From: Microbacterium sp. MYb72
Lineage (GTDB): Bacteria > Actinomycetota > Actinomycetes > Actinomycetales > Microbacteriaceae
Assembly (NCBI RefSeq): GCF_002979415.1
Contig: NZ_PCOT01000038.1
Span: forward strand, 1-32,274
Reading direction: 5' to 3'
DNA: 32,274 nucleotides
Part shown: positions 1-7,824 of the stretch, piece after piece
Numbering within the stretch: position 1 is the stretch's first letter
How the letters are laid out: each line of letters begins with the position of its first letter
Notes under the pieces: generated by a model
Databases searched by the model: none
What the model saw: only the letters and a program-made list of their open reading frames with translations
What the model was told of the DNA's origin: nothing
Translations under genes and position numbers: made by a program

Positions 1-140
1 ATCGCGACCACCAGGAACGCCGTCGTCGCGATCAGGGTGGCCGTGATGCCCCCGAGGTACACCCGCAGCGGTCCCCACGCCGCACCCGCACTCACACCCG
101 CATGGACACCCGGTCCGGAGGGTGAGGGGCCACACGCCAT
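1..140 (-). CDS. N-terminus of a truncated membrane protein (partial)
   Basis: Only the first 46 residues are in the window; the rest lies beyond base 1. The start is the ATG at 140-138, because a GGAGG ribosome site (146-150 on the plus strand as cctcc) lies five bases upstream. A GTG at 95-93 is in frame but has no clear ribosome site. The visible protein has a Gly/Ser/Pro-rich leader followed by a hydrophobic stretch reading VYLGGITATLIATTAFLVVA, which looks like a first transmembrane helix. The gene diverges from the amine oxidase gene with 133 bp between starts. The family cannot be told from this fragment; a small integral membrane protein or transporter is the most I would say. Confidence 0.6.
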   Translation of the reverse strand, partial: MACGPSPSGPGVHAGVSAGAAWGPLRVYLGGITATLIATTAFLVVA

Positions 141-181
141 CGGATCCTCCGCCCGCGATGCGGCGATACGCGACCCCTCAC
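122..181. promoter_or_regulatory. 8-bp inverted repeat around the start of the truncated membrane gene
   Basis: GTGAGGGG at 122-129 is the exact reverse complement of CCCCTCAC at 174-181, with 44 bases between. In the minus-strand transcript the ribosome site (146-150) and start codon (138-140) would sit inside the loop, so the fold could affect translation. The role is inference only; no regulator is assigned. Confidence 0.25.
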
Positions 182-273
182 GCGCTCGAAAGGCTTGTGC
201 GCAGGCCCTGAGCCGTCGTACCATCGTCGAAACCCGTTTATTGAGCAATCGCTCGAAATAGTGAGGTACGCCG

Positions 274-2250
274 ATGTCCCACCAGCCCGTCACCATCGAC
301 AAGATCGCCGCGCCGCATCCCCTCGACCCGCTCACGGGCGCCGAGATCGCCGCCGCCAGGGCGGTGCTCGAGTCCGCAGGCCTCATGAGCGACACCGTCC
401 GCGTGCCGATGCTCCTCCCCGACGAGCCGACCAAGGCCGAGCTCGCCGCGTGGACGCCGGGCGCCCCCATCGACCGTCGCGTCGATGCCACCCTGCTCGA
501 CACCGCCACGGGCGTCGCGACCGAGGTCGTCGTCTCGATCACGCGCGGCGAGGTCGTGAGCGCCGAGCGCGTGCCGAACGACGCGCCGCCCTACGGCCAG
601 CCGCAGTACCTGTTCGAGGAGTACGAGCGCGCGGAGGCGATCGCCAAGGCCTCACCCGAGTGGCAGGCCGCGATGCGGCGGCGAGGCCTCGAAGACCACA
701 TGGCGCTCGCGTTCTGCGGTCCGCTCGCCCCCGGATACACGGGGCGCGCCGACGAGGTGGGTCGCCGCGTCATCCGCTCCCTCACCTTCCTGAAGTACGA
801 CGAGGACGACTCGCCGTGGGCGCACCCCGTCGAGGGGCTGATCGTGCACATCGACCTGACGGCGAACAGCGTGATCCGCGTCGAGGACGTGGGCGATGTG
901 CCGGTGCCCGCCGGCCACGGCAACTACTACCCCGAGGTGCAGGGCGAGGCCCGCACGACCCTCAAGCCCATCGAGATCACGCAGCCCGAGGGCCCGAGCT
1001 TCTCCGTGTCGGGCTCCCTGGTCGAGTGGGAGAACTGGTCCATGCGCGTGAGCTTCAACGCCCGCGAGGGTCTCGTGCTGCACGACGTGAGCTTCGACGG
1101 TCGCTCCGTGCTCAGCCGTGCGAGCGTGCCCGAGATGGTCGTCCCCTACGGCGACACCGCGCCCGGCCGCTTCTGGATCAGTTACTTCGACGCCGGCGAG
1201 TACCTCCTCGGCAAGAACGCCAACCACCTGGAGCTCGGATGCGACTGCCTCGGCGTCATCCGCTACCTCGACGGGTACGTCGCCGACGACCACGGGCACC
1301 CCGTGCGCATCCCCAACGTCGTCTGCATGCACGAGGAGGACTACGGCATCCTCTGGAAGCACACCGATCTGGCCGGTCGCGCCGACGTGCGCCGCTCGCG
1401 CCGCTTCGTGGTGTCGTACTTCTCCACGATCGGCAACTACGACTACGGCTTCTACTGGCACTTCTACCTCGACGGCTCGATCGAGGTCACGGCCAAGGCC
1501 ACTGGCATCGTCTTCGTCGGCGCGGGAGAACCGGGCGTGCGGCAGAGGCACGCGACCGAGCTCGCCCCCGGCGTCTTCGCACCGGTGCACCAGCACCTGT
1601 TCAGCGCGCGTCTCGACGTGGCGATCGACGGCGAGGACAACCGCCTCGTGGAGGTCGACGCGCAGCGCGTGCCCATGGGACCGGAGAACCCGTTCGGCAA
1701 CGCCTTCAGCTGGTCGGAGACCCCGCTCGTCACCGAGAAGCAGGCGCAGCGCGAGGCCGACACCTCGGTCGCCCGGGTGTGGGAGATCCAGAGCGCCTCG
1801 CGCACGAACGCCGTGGGCCGCCCAACCGCGTACCACCTGATCCCCGAGCCGACCGCGCTGCTGATGGCCGACCCCGCATCCTCCGTGGCGGCCCGCGCGG
1901 CCTTCGCGACCAAGCATCTGTGGGCGACGAAGCACGAACCAGGCCAGATCTGGCCTGCCGGACGCTACCCGAACGCCCACCAGGGCGGTGCAGGCCTCCC
2001 CGAGTACACCGCAGACGACCGGTCGATCGACGGCGAGGACATCGTGCTGTGGCACACCTTCGGCCTCACGCACTTCCCGCGCCCGGAGGACTGGCCCGTC
2101 ATGCCCGTCGACTACGCCGGCTTCTGGTTCAAGCCCTACGGATTCCTCGACCAGAACCCCGCGATGGACGTGCCGGAGTCGTCCCAGGCGCACGGAACGG
2201 CAGACGCAGGATGCTGCGGCGGAGGCGCCGCCTGCACCTGCGGCCACTGA
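274..2250 (+). CDS. tynA: copper-containing primary-amine oxidase (TPQ enzyme)
   Basis: Oxidises primary amines (such as phenethylamine, tyramine or histamine) to aldehyde, ammonia and H2O2. The 658-residue length matches bacterial copper amine oxidases of the Arthrobacter type. Visible hallmarks: catalytic-base Asp306 in YFDAGEYLLG; the topaquinone precursor Tyr389 in TIGNYDYGFY; copper ligands His439 and His441 (HQH) and His600 (THFPRPEDW). The N-terminal third resembles the D2/D3 domains, followed by the catalytic beta-sandwich. There is no signal peptide, so it should be cytoplasmic. The start ATG follows a GAGGT ribosome site at 262-266. The C-terminus is a Cys-rich tail (Cys647, 648, 654, 656, then His658) beyond the fold. 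Substrate cannot be read from sequence. A FeaR-type regulator, two moaF genes and an amine-type permease elsewhere in the window support a monoamine role. The symbol is by family analogy. Confidence 0.95.
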   Translation: MSHQPVTIDKIAAPHPLDPLTGAEIAAARAVLESAGLMSDTVRVPMLLPDEPTKAELAAWTPGAPIDRRVDATLLDTATGVATEVVVSITRGEVVSAERVPNDAPPYGQPQYLFEEYERAEAIAKASPEWQAAMRRRGLEDHMALAFCGPLAPGYTGRADEVGRRVIRSLTFLKYDEDDSPWAHPVEGLIVHIDLTANSVIRVEDVGDVPVPAGHGNYYPEVQGEARTTLKPIEITQPEGPSFSVSGSLVEWENWSMRVSFNAREGLVLHDVSFDGRSVLSRASVPEMVVPYGDTAPGRFWISYFDAGEYLLGKNANHLELGCDCLGVIRYLDGYVADDHGHPVRIPNVVCMHEEDYGILWKHTDLAGRADVRRSRRFVVSYFSTIGNYDYGFYWHFYLDGSIEVTAKATGIVFVGAGEPGVRQRHATELAPGVFAPVHQHLFSARLDVAIDGEDNRLVEVDAQRVPMGPENPFGNAFSWSETPLVTEKQAQREADTSVARVWEIQSASRTNAVGRPTAYHLIPEPTALLMADPASSVAARAAFATKHLWATKHEPGQIWPAGRYPNAHQGGAGLPEYTADDRSIDGEDIVLWHTFGLTHFPRPEDWPVMPVDYAGFWFKPYGFLDQNPAMDVPESSQAHGTADAGCCGGGAACTCGH

Positions 2251-2291
2251 GCTGACGCGCGCCTCGAGACGAGGCGCGCGTCAGCTCAGTG
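2245..2291. terminator. bidirectional terminator between amine oxidase and murQ
   Basis: A perfect 21-bp stem (2245-2265 with 2271-2291) closes on a 5-base loop (GAGAC). The genes converge here and the hairpin overlaps both stop codons: the amine oxidase TGA (2248-2250) lies in the left arm and the murQ stop (2281-2283) in the right arm. There is no clear T tract, as is common in actinobacteria. Confidence 0.85.
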
Positions 2292-3213
2292 CGGCGATCG
2301 CCTCGCGCAGGATGCCGTCGGCGCTCTCCAGGGCGGATGCCGCGGCATCCGCCTGAGCGCCCGTCGCCAGCATGAGGAGTGCGAGCTTGACCGAACCCGA
2401 AGCGGCGGACAGCGCGACGGCGGCCTCCTCGGCCTCGACGCCGGCGAGCTGCATCACGGTGCGGATGGAGCGCGCGCGGAGCTTCTCGTTCGTGGCGAGG
2501 AGGTCGACCATGACTCCGCTGTAGGTCTTGCCGAGCTTGATCATCGACAGGGTCGTGAGCATGTTCACGACGAGCTTCTGCGCGGTCCCCGACTTCAGAC
2601 GCGTCGAGCCGGAGATGAACTCGGGGCCGGTGACGACCTCGATCGCGATGTCGGCCTCCGCACCGATCGCGGAGTGCGCGTTCGAGGCGATCGCGACCGT
2701 CAGCGCGCCGATGCCGCGGGCGAAGCGCAGTCCTCCGACCACGTACGGGGTGCGACCGGAAGCCGAGATCCCGACGACCGTGTCGTCTGCGGTCAGGGCC
2801 AGTTCGCGCAGCGACAGCTCGGCGGCATCCTGATCGTCCTCGGCGTTCTCGACGGCGGAGCGGATCGCCGTCTCGCCTCCCGCGATCAGTCCGACGACCA
2901 TCGACGGGTCGGTGCCGAAAGTCGGCGGGCACTCGCTCGCGTCGAGCACGCCGACGCGACCGGCGGTTCCCGCGCCGATGTAGATCAGACGCCCGCCGCG
3001 GCGGAACCGCGCGGTGATGCCGTCGACGGCTGCGGCGATCTCCTCGGCGCGATCGGCGACAGCCTCGGGGACCCTGCGGTCCTCCGCGCTCATCGCGCGC
3101 ACGAGTTCGACGGAGCCGAGCAGGTCGAGGTCGCCGCGCTCGGTCGTCGAGGCCTCGGTGTCGAGGCGCGAGAGCTCGTCGAGGAGCTCGGTCAGACGGT
3201 CGTCATTCGGCAC
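2281..3213 (-). CDS. murQ: N-acetylmuramic acid 6-phosphate etherase
   Basis: Cleaves the lactyl ether of MurNAc-6-phosphate to give GlcNAc-6-phosphate and D-lactate, a cytoplasmic step in recycling of peptidoglycan sugars. The 310-residue protein is full length. It shows the family blocks in order: YIGAGTAGRVGVLDASECPPTFG at residues 78-100 with Glu94 as the expected catalytic acid, the SIS phosphosugar loop GISASGRTPYVVG, and the PEFISGSTRLKSGTAQK block followed by a helical C-terminus. The start is a GTG at 3213-3211 with AAAGG upstream. It overlaps the 3' end of the kinase gene by 11 bases, so the two are one transcript and probably translationally coupled. The order kinase then etherase fits a MurNAc pathway. 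Confidence 0.95.
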   Translation of the reverse strand: MPNDDRLTELLDELSRLDTEASTTERGDLDLLGSVELVRAMSAEDRRVPEAVADRAEEIAAAVDGITARFRRGGRLIYIGAGTAGRVGVLDASECPPTFGTDPSMVVGLIAGGETAIRSAVENAEDDQDAAELSLRELALTADDTVVGISASGRTPYVVGGLRFARGIGALTVAIASNAHSAIGAEADIAIEVVTGPEFISGSTRLKSGTAQKLVVNMLTTLSMIKLGKTYSGVMVDLLATNEKLRARSIRTVMQLAGVEAEEAAVALSAASGSVKLALLMLATGAQADAAASALESADGILREAIAALS

Positions 3214-4102
3214 GGTGCGCGAACCTTTCGTGGGGGAGGTCGGTGCGGAGCGCGAGCATCAGCGCTCCGTCGATGGCGTCGCCCGCGGAGGCGACGACGG
3301 TGCGGTCGGCGGAGTCGAGGGACGAGGTGAGCCGGGCGCGGAACCATCCGTGGTCGGTGAGGCCGCCGTGCAGGGCCACGTTCGCCGTGCGGGAGGCGGC
3401 CACGGTCGTGGCGGTGAGCAGCCTGACCGCCTCGTCGGCGATCGCGCGGGCGACGTCGTCACCGCGCTCGGCGGAGTCCAGGACGAGCGGCGCCAGCTGT
3501 GCGAGCCGTCTGGCCAGGGGCTCATCGCGGCCGATCCACGACGGGATGGCCGACGCGGGGCCCACCACGGCCTCGACGGCGGCGGTCAGCACGGTCGCAG
3601 GACCCAGGCCCGAGGACGCGCGCACCACCGCGCGCAGAGCCTCCCGTCCCAACCAGGAGCCGCTGCCGAAATCGCCGAGCTCAGGACCCCAGCCGTCGAC
3701 GAGGCGCACGTCGTCGGCATCCGCTCCGAGTGCGGCGGCGCCCGTTCCCGCGATGAGCAGGGTGCCCTCGGCTCCGTCCAGAGCGCCCGCATGCGCGGTC
3801 ACCACGTCGGAGGCGACGACGACCGGCGCCCCCGTCTGCCGCGCCAGTCGTCGAGCCAGGGCGGATGCCGTCTGCGGAGCCGCCCAGGCCCCCGCTGCCC
3901 CCACTCCTAGGGGTCCGATCGGACCCTCGAATCGCGCGAGCAGCGATACGATCGCATCGAAGGCGGCGTCCGCTCCGTGCGGGGCGGCCAGGCCCGGAGC
4001 GCCGACACCGTCGTGACGCACTCGCTCCCGATCGACGACGCGCACGACCCGGCACCGGGTCTTGCCGAGGTCGACGGCGAACGCGGGGGCGGGCGAAGTC
4101 AT
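3203..4102 (-). CDS. BadF/BadG-type N-acetylhexosamine (MurNAc/GlcNAc) kinase
   Basis: ASKHA-fold sugar kinase of the BadF/BadG/BcrA family, 299 residues. It probably phosphorylates cytoplasmic MurNAc and/or GlcNAc at C6 and so makes the substrate of the overlapping murQ product (compare the MurK class). Visible motifs: phosphate-1 loop AVDLGKTRCRV with Asp11; a likely catalytic Asp99 in VVASDV; the phosphate-2 loop GTGAAALG (119-126); and the GWGPELGDFGSGSWLG block (137-152) typical of GlcNAc-kinase-like members. The gene is first of the pair and diverges from the rpiR gene with 79 bp between. No strong ribosome site precedes the ATG. Substrate is inferred from family and neighbour; the sequence does not separate MurNAc from GlcNAc. 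Confidence 0.85.
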   Translation of the reverse strand: MTSPAPAFAVDLGKTRCRVVRVVDRERVRHDGVGAPGLAAPHGADAAFDAIVSLLARFEGPIGPLGVGAAGAWAAPQTASALARRLARQTGAPVVVASDVVTAHAGALDGAEGTLLIAGTGAAALGADADDVRLVDGWGPELGDFGSGSWLGREALRAVVRASSGLGPATVLTAAVEAVVGPASAIPSWIGRDEPLARRLAQLAPLVLDSAERGDDVARAIADEAVRLLTATTVAASRTANVALHGGLTDHGWFRARLTSSLDSADRTVVASAGDAIDGALMLALRTDLPHERFAHRAE

Positions 4103-4132
4103 GAAAATAGTCTACGCATAGTCGCGAGGGCG

Positions 4133-4147
4133 TGAAACAATTGTTCA
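4133..4147. promoter_or_regulatory. candidate RpiR operator between kinase/murQ and rpiR
   Basis: The 79-bp divergent region holds an inverted repeat TGAA-N7-TTCA (4133-4147) with an internal 10-bp palindrome AACAATTGTT (4136-4145). It is the only clear dyad here and is AT-rich against the background, so it is a plausible site for the neighbouring RpiR regulator. Binding is inferred from position and symmetry. Confidence 0.5.
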
Positions 4148-4181
4148 ACGCGGAGAGGTCCGCCACGACCGAGAGGGCGGC

Positions 4182-5042
4182 ATGAGCATCCAGACCACGA
4201 TAGCCACGGCCACCGAGACGCTGCCACCCTCCCTTGCGCGCATCGCCCGCGCCGTGAGCGACAATCCGTCGATCGTCGTCGACCTCACGATCAACGAGCT
4301 CGCCGCCGCGTGCGGCACCTCGGTCGCATCGGTCGTGCGCTTCTGCCGCGCCATCGGCGTCAGCGGCTACGCGGCGCTCCGCGTGTCGCTCGCGACGGAG
4401 CTCGGCAGAGAGTCCGCCCAGTTCAGCATGCCCACGGGCTTCGGCTCGGAGATCTCCGCCGGCGACACTCTGCGCGAGGCGACCGCGAAGATCGCCGCCC
4501 TCGAGCTGCTGGCGATCGAGGAGACCGTCGGCAACCTGGACTACGACGTGCTCGCCTCCGCGGTCGACGCGATCGACGACGCCGACAGGATCCTCCTCTT
4601 CGGCATCGGCGCCAGCCGCCTCGCCGCCGACGATCTGGGCCACAAGCTGCTGCGGATCGGCCGATCGGCGATCGTGCTCTCGGACTCGCACGAGGCGAGC
4701 GCCGCCGCCGCGCTCAGCGCCACCAAGTCGGTCGCGATCGGCTTCTCGAACTCGGGCACCACGCTGGAGACCGTGCGCTTCCTGCAGACCGCCCGCGACA
4801 ACGGCACCGCCACGATCGGCATCACCGGCGCCCCCGACTCCCCCCTCGCCCGCGGGGCGGATCACACCCTCTTCACGCACGCCAGGGAGTCGCGCTTCCG
4901 CGCCGGCGCCATGGTCAGCCGCATCGCGCAGCTCGCCCTCGTCGACGCGGTGTTCGTCGGCGTCGCGCAGCGGCGACACGCGCACTCCGTGCACGCCCTG
5001 CAGCGCACGGCCGACGCCACCCGCGAGCTGCGCGCCGAGTGA
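4182..5042 (+). CDS. RpiR/MurR-family transcriptional regulator (HTH + SIS)
   Basis: A 286-residue phosphosugar-responsive regulator. Residues 1-77 form the HTH_6 domain, with the typical NELAAACGTSVASVVRFCRAIG recognition region. Residues from about 128 to 265 form a SIS domain with the loops GIGASRLAADDLGHKL and GFSNSGTTLETV that bind a phosphosugar. The ATG has a GAGAGGGCGG ribosome site. It diverges from the kinase-murQ pair, so it most likely controls that pair and itself in response to MurNAc-6P or GlcNAc-6P, as MurR does in enterobacteria. Whether it represses or activates cannot be read from the sequence. Confidence 0.9.
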   Translation: MSIQTTIATATETLPPSLARIARAVSDNPSIVVDLTINELAAACGTSVASVVRFCRAIGVSGYAALRVSLATELGRESAQFSMPTGFGSEISAGDTLREATAKIAALELLAIEETVGNLDYDVLASAVDAIDDADRILLFGIGASRLAADDLGHKLLRIGRSAIVLSDSHEASAAAALSATKSVAIGFSNSGTTLETVRFLQTARDNGTATIGITGAPDSPLARGADHTLFTHARESRFRAGAMVSRIAQLALVDAVFVGVAQRRHAHSVHALQRTADATRELRAE

Positions 5043-5078
5043 TCCACCCCTCGGGCGACGCTTTCGCATGCCGTCGGG

Positions 5079-5097
5079 AATACCCCAGGGGGGTATT
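5079..5097. promoter_or_regulatory. CsoR/CstR-type operator ahead of the MFS gene
   Basis: A perfect inverted repeat: AATACCCC (5079-5086), 3-base spacer, GGGGTATT (5090-5097). It contains TACCC-N5-GGGTA at 5081-5095, the layout of operators bound by the CsoR/CstR/FrmR (DUF156) repressors that sense Cu(I), persulfide or aldehydes. It lies 56 bp before the proposed start of the exporter gene. No CsoR-family gene is in the window, so the regulator would be encoded elsewhere. The ligand is unknown. Confidence 0.6.
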
Positions 5098-5153
5098 TCC
5101 TTGTGTCCTTTCAGAGGATGCCGGCCGTCGGCGTCCCGATCGAGAGGAACCCC

Positions 5154-6554
5154 GTGTCCACGACACAGCACGCCGGAGCCGCCACGCTCCCGAGAGCCCC
5201 CCGCCGTGGACTGGGACTGGCGCTCATCGCCGCCGCCCAGTTCGTCGTCATCATGGACACGTCGATCATCGGCGTCGCGCTCAGCGACATCGCCCGCGAC
5301 GTCGGATTCGCGCAGGAGGCCCTGTCGTGGGTCTTCAACGCCTATGTGATCGCCTTCGGCGGACTGCTGCTGCTCGGCGGGAGGCTCTCCGACCTCTTCG
5401 GGGTGCGACGCATGTTCACCATCGGGTGGGCGGTGCTGCTCGCGGGCTCCCTCGCCGCCGGCCTCGCCGGAGACGCCGGTGTCGAGATCGCCGCCCGCGC
5501 CGTGCAGGGCGCCGGGGCCGCGCTGATCGCGCCCGCCGCGCTGACGCTGCTCATGACGCTGTTCGGCGGGACGCCACAGCTCCCCCGCGCATTCGCCGTC
5601 TACGGCGCGGCCGCCCCGATCGGCGGCACGGCCGGCGTCTTCCTCGGCGGACTGCTCACCGAGTACCTCGGCTGGCCCTGGGTCTTCTACATCACCGTGC
5701 CGATCGCGATCGCGATCCTCGCTCTCACACCGATCGCGTTCCCTCGCGGCGCGCGAGCGACCGGTCGCGTCGACCTCCTCGGCGCGATCGCGGGCACGGC
5801 GGGCCTCGCCCTGGTCGTGTACGGCGTCGTGCGGGCGCCGGAGATCGGGTGGATGAGCATCGAGGCCACCGGATCGCTGGGCGCTGGCATCCTGCTCCTC
5901 GGGCTGTTCGTCGCACGGCAGGCCCGTGCCGCCGAGCCGCTGCTGCGCCTCGGGATGATGCGCCTGCCCCAGCTGGCCGGCGCCAACATCGCCCAGCTCC
6001 TGCTGGGCGCCTCCTGGATCCCGATGTGGTTCTTCCTGAACCTGTACCTGCAGAACGTGCTCGGCGCATCGGCGTTCGCCGCGGGCGCGGCGCTCGTGCC
6101 GATGACGGTGCTGATCGTGATCGGCATGACCCTCGTCGCGCCTCGTCTGTCGGCGCGGCTGAGCACCCGGACCATGGTGGCATCCGGCTTCGTCCTGCTG
6201 GGCGTCGGCGTCGGCTGGCTGGCGCTCGCTCCCGCCGACGGCGTGTACGCGGCGCACGTGCTGCCCGCGTCCCTGGTCGCCGCATCCGGCATGGCGCTCG
6301 CTTTCGTTCCGTCGCTGAGCACGGCGATCGCGAGCGCACCGCCGGAAGAGGCGGGGGTCGCGTCCGGCCTCGTCAACACGAGCTACCAGATCGGCTCCGC
6401 GGTCGGGCTCGCCGTGCTCACCGCGGTGAGCGCCGGCGCGAGCGTCGACGGCGGAGATGCCGCCGGCTACAGCGCGGCGTTCGTCGGCGCGGCCGTGATC
6501 GCCGCGGTCGGGCTCCTCGCCGCCGTCCTCGGCCTCCGCGCACGCCGCGGCTGA
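5154..6554 (+). CDS. MFS drug:H+ antiporter, DHA2 (EmrB/QacA) type
   Basis: Integral membrane exporter of 466 residues. The N-terminus reads FVVIMDTSIIGVALSDIARDVGF, the signature first helix of the EmrB/QacA subfamily. Motif A appears as GGRLSDLFGVRRM, helix 4 as RAVQGAGAALIAPAALTLL, and the antiporter motif C as GAAAPIGGTAGVFLGGLLTEYLGW. The C-terminal half has further helices and ends in RARRG. I chose GTG 5154 because GAGAGGA lies six bases upstream; in-frame starts at 5103 (GTG) and 5118 (ATG) would add a hydrophilic tail without a ribosome site. The CsoR-type operator upstream suggests induction by copper, persulfide or a reactive electrophile. Substrate is unknown. Confidence 0.88.
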   Translation: MSTTQHAGAATLPRAPRRGLGLALIAAAQFVVIMDTSIIGVALSDIARDVGFAQEALSWVFNAYVIAFGGLLLLGGRLSDLFGVRRMFTIGWAVLLAGSLAAGLAGDAGVEIAARAVQGAGAALIAPAALTLLMTLFGGTPQLPRAFAVYGAAAPIGGTAGVFLGGLLTEYLGWPWVFYITVPIAIAILALTPIAFPRGARATGRVDLLGAIAGTAGLALVVYGVVRAPEIGWMSIEATGSLGAGILLLGLFVARQARAAEPLLRLGMMRLPQLAGANIAQLLLGASWIPMWFFLNLYLQNVLGASAFAAGAALVPMTVLIVIGMTLVAPRLSARLSTRTMVASGFVLLGVGVGWLALAPADGVYAAHVLPASLVAASGMALAFVPSLSTAIASAPPEEAGVASGLVNTSYQIGSAVGLAVLTAVSAGASVDGGDAAGYSAAFVGAAVIAAVGLLAAVLGLRARRG

Positions 6555-6571
6555 GTCAGCGCGACGACGAA

Positions 6572-6585
6572 CCGGGCGGCCCCGG
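6572..6585. terminator. weak hairpin between convergent genes
   Basis: CCGGG (6572-6576), 4-base loop, CCCGG (6581-6585) lies in the 37-bp gap between the convergent MFS and DUF998-like genes. The stem is only 5 bp and has no T tract; the position is the main argument. Confidence 0.25.
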
Positions 6586-6591
6586 CCTCGG

Positions 6592-7710
6592 TCACCCCTC
6601 TGCGGTGATCGGGACCGGGTCGCCCGCCGTGCTGCCGACGACGGAACCCGCGGTCCGCAGGAACACGATGATCCAGCTGAAGATCAGGACGGCGGCGATC
6701 AGCTCGACGGCCGTGAGGTTGTAGTAGCCGACGGCGAAGAACGCCCCGAGCACGGCGATCACGAGCACGTACGCCCACCCGAACAGCACGAAGACGCGGG
6801 GGATCGTCCGCAGGAACCAGGGCAGGCCCACCACGACCACGGCGAAGACGACGGCCATGCCGGTCGCGACGGTGTTGTGCAGCAGGAAGAACTCGTCGAC
6901 GGGGAAGATCCCGACGCAGGCCAGGAAGACGCCCATGAGGATCAGCCCGCCGCGCACCAGGAAGCGCCCCCGCCGATCCTTCTCGTCGTCGACCGGCAGC
7001 CCGGCCGTCGCGTAGCGGGAGATCGTGGTGATCATGACGCCGGCGATGATCAGCGTCGCGTTGAACGCGATCGACGCACTGTTGGTGCTCATGCCCAGGG
7101 CGGACAGGTTGTCGCGCCACCAGTTCTCGTCGCTCGAGGCGAGCATCGCGGCGAACGCCCCGACCACCAGGAACACCGCGAGCACCAGCGAGAGCACCAT
7201 CGGGGTGAGGGCCACCGCGCTGAGGAAGCTCACGTAGGCGGTGAGCGCGAATGCGACGCTGACGAGGATCGCGCCGGGGAAGGCGAACACGGGCGCGCCG
7301 ATGAAGCTGAGCTCGAGCAGCTTCGCGATGCCGAGCCAGCCCAGATACGCGATCGCCGCGTGCGCGAAGGCGATCGCCGCGAGGTCGTACCAGCGCAGCC
7401 GGTCCCCCGGCACGCTGAAGCCGTCGCGCACGGCATCCTCCGCGATCTCGACCGGACGCACGGCGACCCGTCCGAGGACGAACGCGAGCACGGCGGTGAG
7501 AGCCCCGCCGTACGCGGCGAAGCCGCCGATCGAGCCGGACCCGCTGATCGCGAGCTCGTGCCCGAAGAACACCGGGAAGGCGATGACGAACCCCAGCACG
7601 AGGAACAGCGTCCCGACGATCAGCGCCGTCGCCTCGAACACGGAATCGGATGTGTCCGGCCCCCGCAGCTGTCGCAGCACCCGCATGGCCTGCTCGCCGA
7701 TCCTCTTCAT
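6592..7710 (-). CDS. multi-pass membrane protein, DUF998/Frag1-DRAM-like
   Basis: A 372-residue polytopic membrane protein with about eight to nine hydrophobic helices and no catalytic motif I can name. The pattern of a first helix after a short basic leader, a region reading LGMSTNSASIAFNATLIIAGVMITTISRY, and a later HNTVATGMAVVFAVVVVGLPWF resembles DUF998/Frag1-DRAM-type proteins, but the match is from memory of family style. The ATG at 7710 is preferred over the upstream ATG at 7731 because GGAGGGCGGAGC precedes it. It converges with the MFS gene and diverges from the AraC gene with 114 bp between. Function unknown. Confidence 0.65.
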   Translation of the reverse strand: MKRIGEQAMRVLRQLRGPDTSDSVFEATALIVGTLFLVLGFVIAFPVFFGHELAISGSGSIGGFAAYGGALTAVLAFVLGRVAVRPVEIAEDAVRDGFSVPGDRLRWYDLAAIAFAHAAIAYLGWLGIAKLLELSFIGAPVFAFPGAILVSVAFALTAYVSFLSAVALTPMVLSLVLAVFLVVGAFAAMLASSDENWWRDNLSALGMSTNSASIAFNATLIIAGVMITTISRYATAGLPVDDEKDRRGRFLVRGGLILMGVFLACVGIFPVDEFFLLHNTVATGMAVVFAVVVVGLPWFLRTIPRVFVLFGWAYVLVIAVLGAFFAVGYYNLTAVELIAAVLIFSWIIVFLRTAGSVVGSTAGDPVPITAEG

Positions 7711-7761
7711 GCTCCGCCCTCCGCTCCACATCCTAGAAGCCGCGCGGGGCGGGCGCAGTCG

Positions 7762-7774
7762 GTGATAACATCAC
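7762..7774. promoter_or_regulatory. 13-bp dyad upstream of the AraC gene
   Basis: GTGAT-AAC-ATCAC is a perfect inverted repeat (7762-7774), 50 bp before the AraC start. A second palindrome, GTATAC, lies at 7785-7790. They are the AT-richer part of the divergent region and may mark the promoter or an operator. No regulator is assigned. Confidence 0.35.
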
Positions 7775-7824
7775 GGAACGGATCGTATACAACGTCGTCG
7801 TTCCACCACCCGAGGTGATCTTTC

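Noticed and set aside
195..2255. A 686-codon plus-strand frame overlapping the amine oxidase in another phase
   Set aside because: It is very Arg-rich with no motif, while the frame from 274 encodes every copper amine oxidase catalytic residue.
3681..6257. An 858-codon minus-strand frame over rpiR and the MFS gene
   Set aside because: Antisense shadow: composition is almost wholly Arg, Gly, Asp, Glu and Ala, with no domain, and the opposite strand encodes clear proteins.
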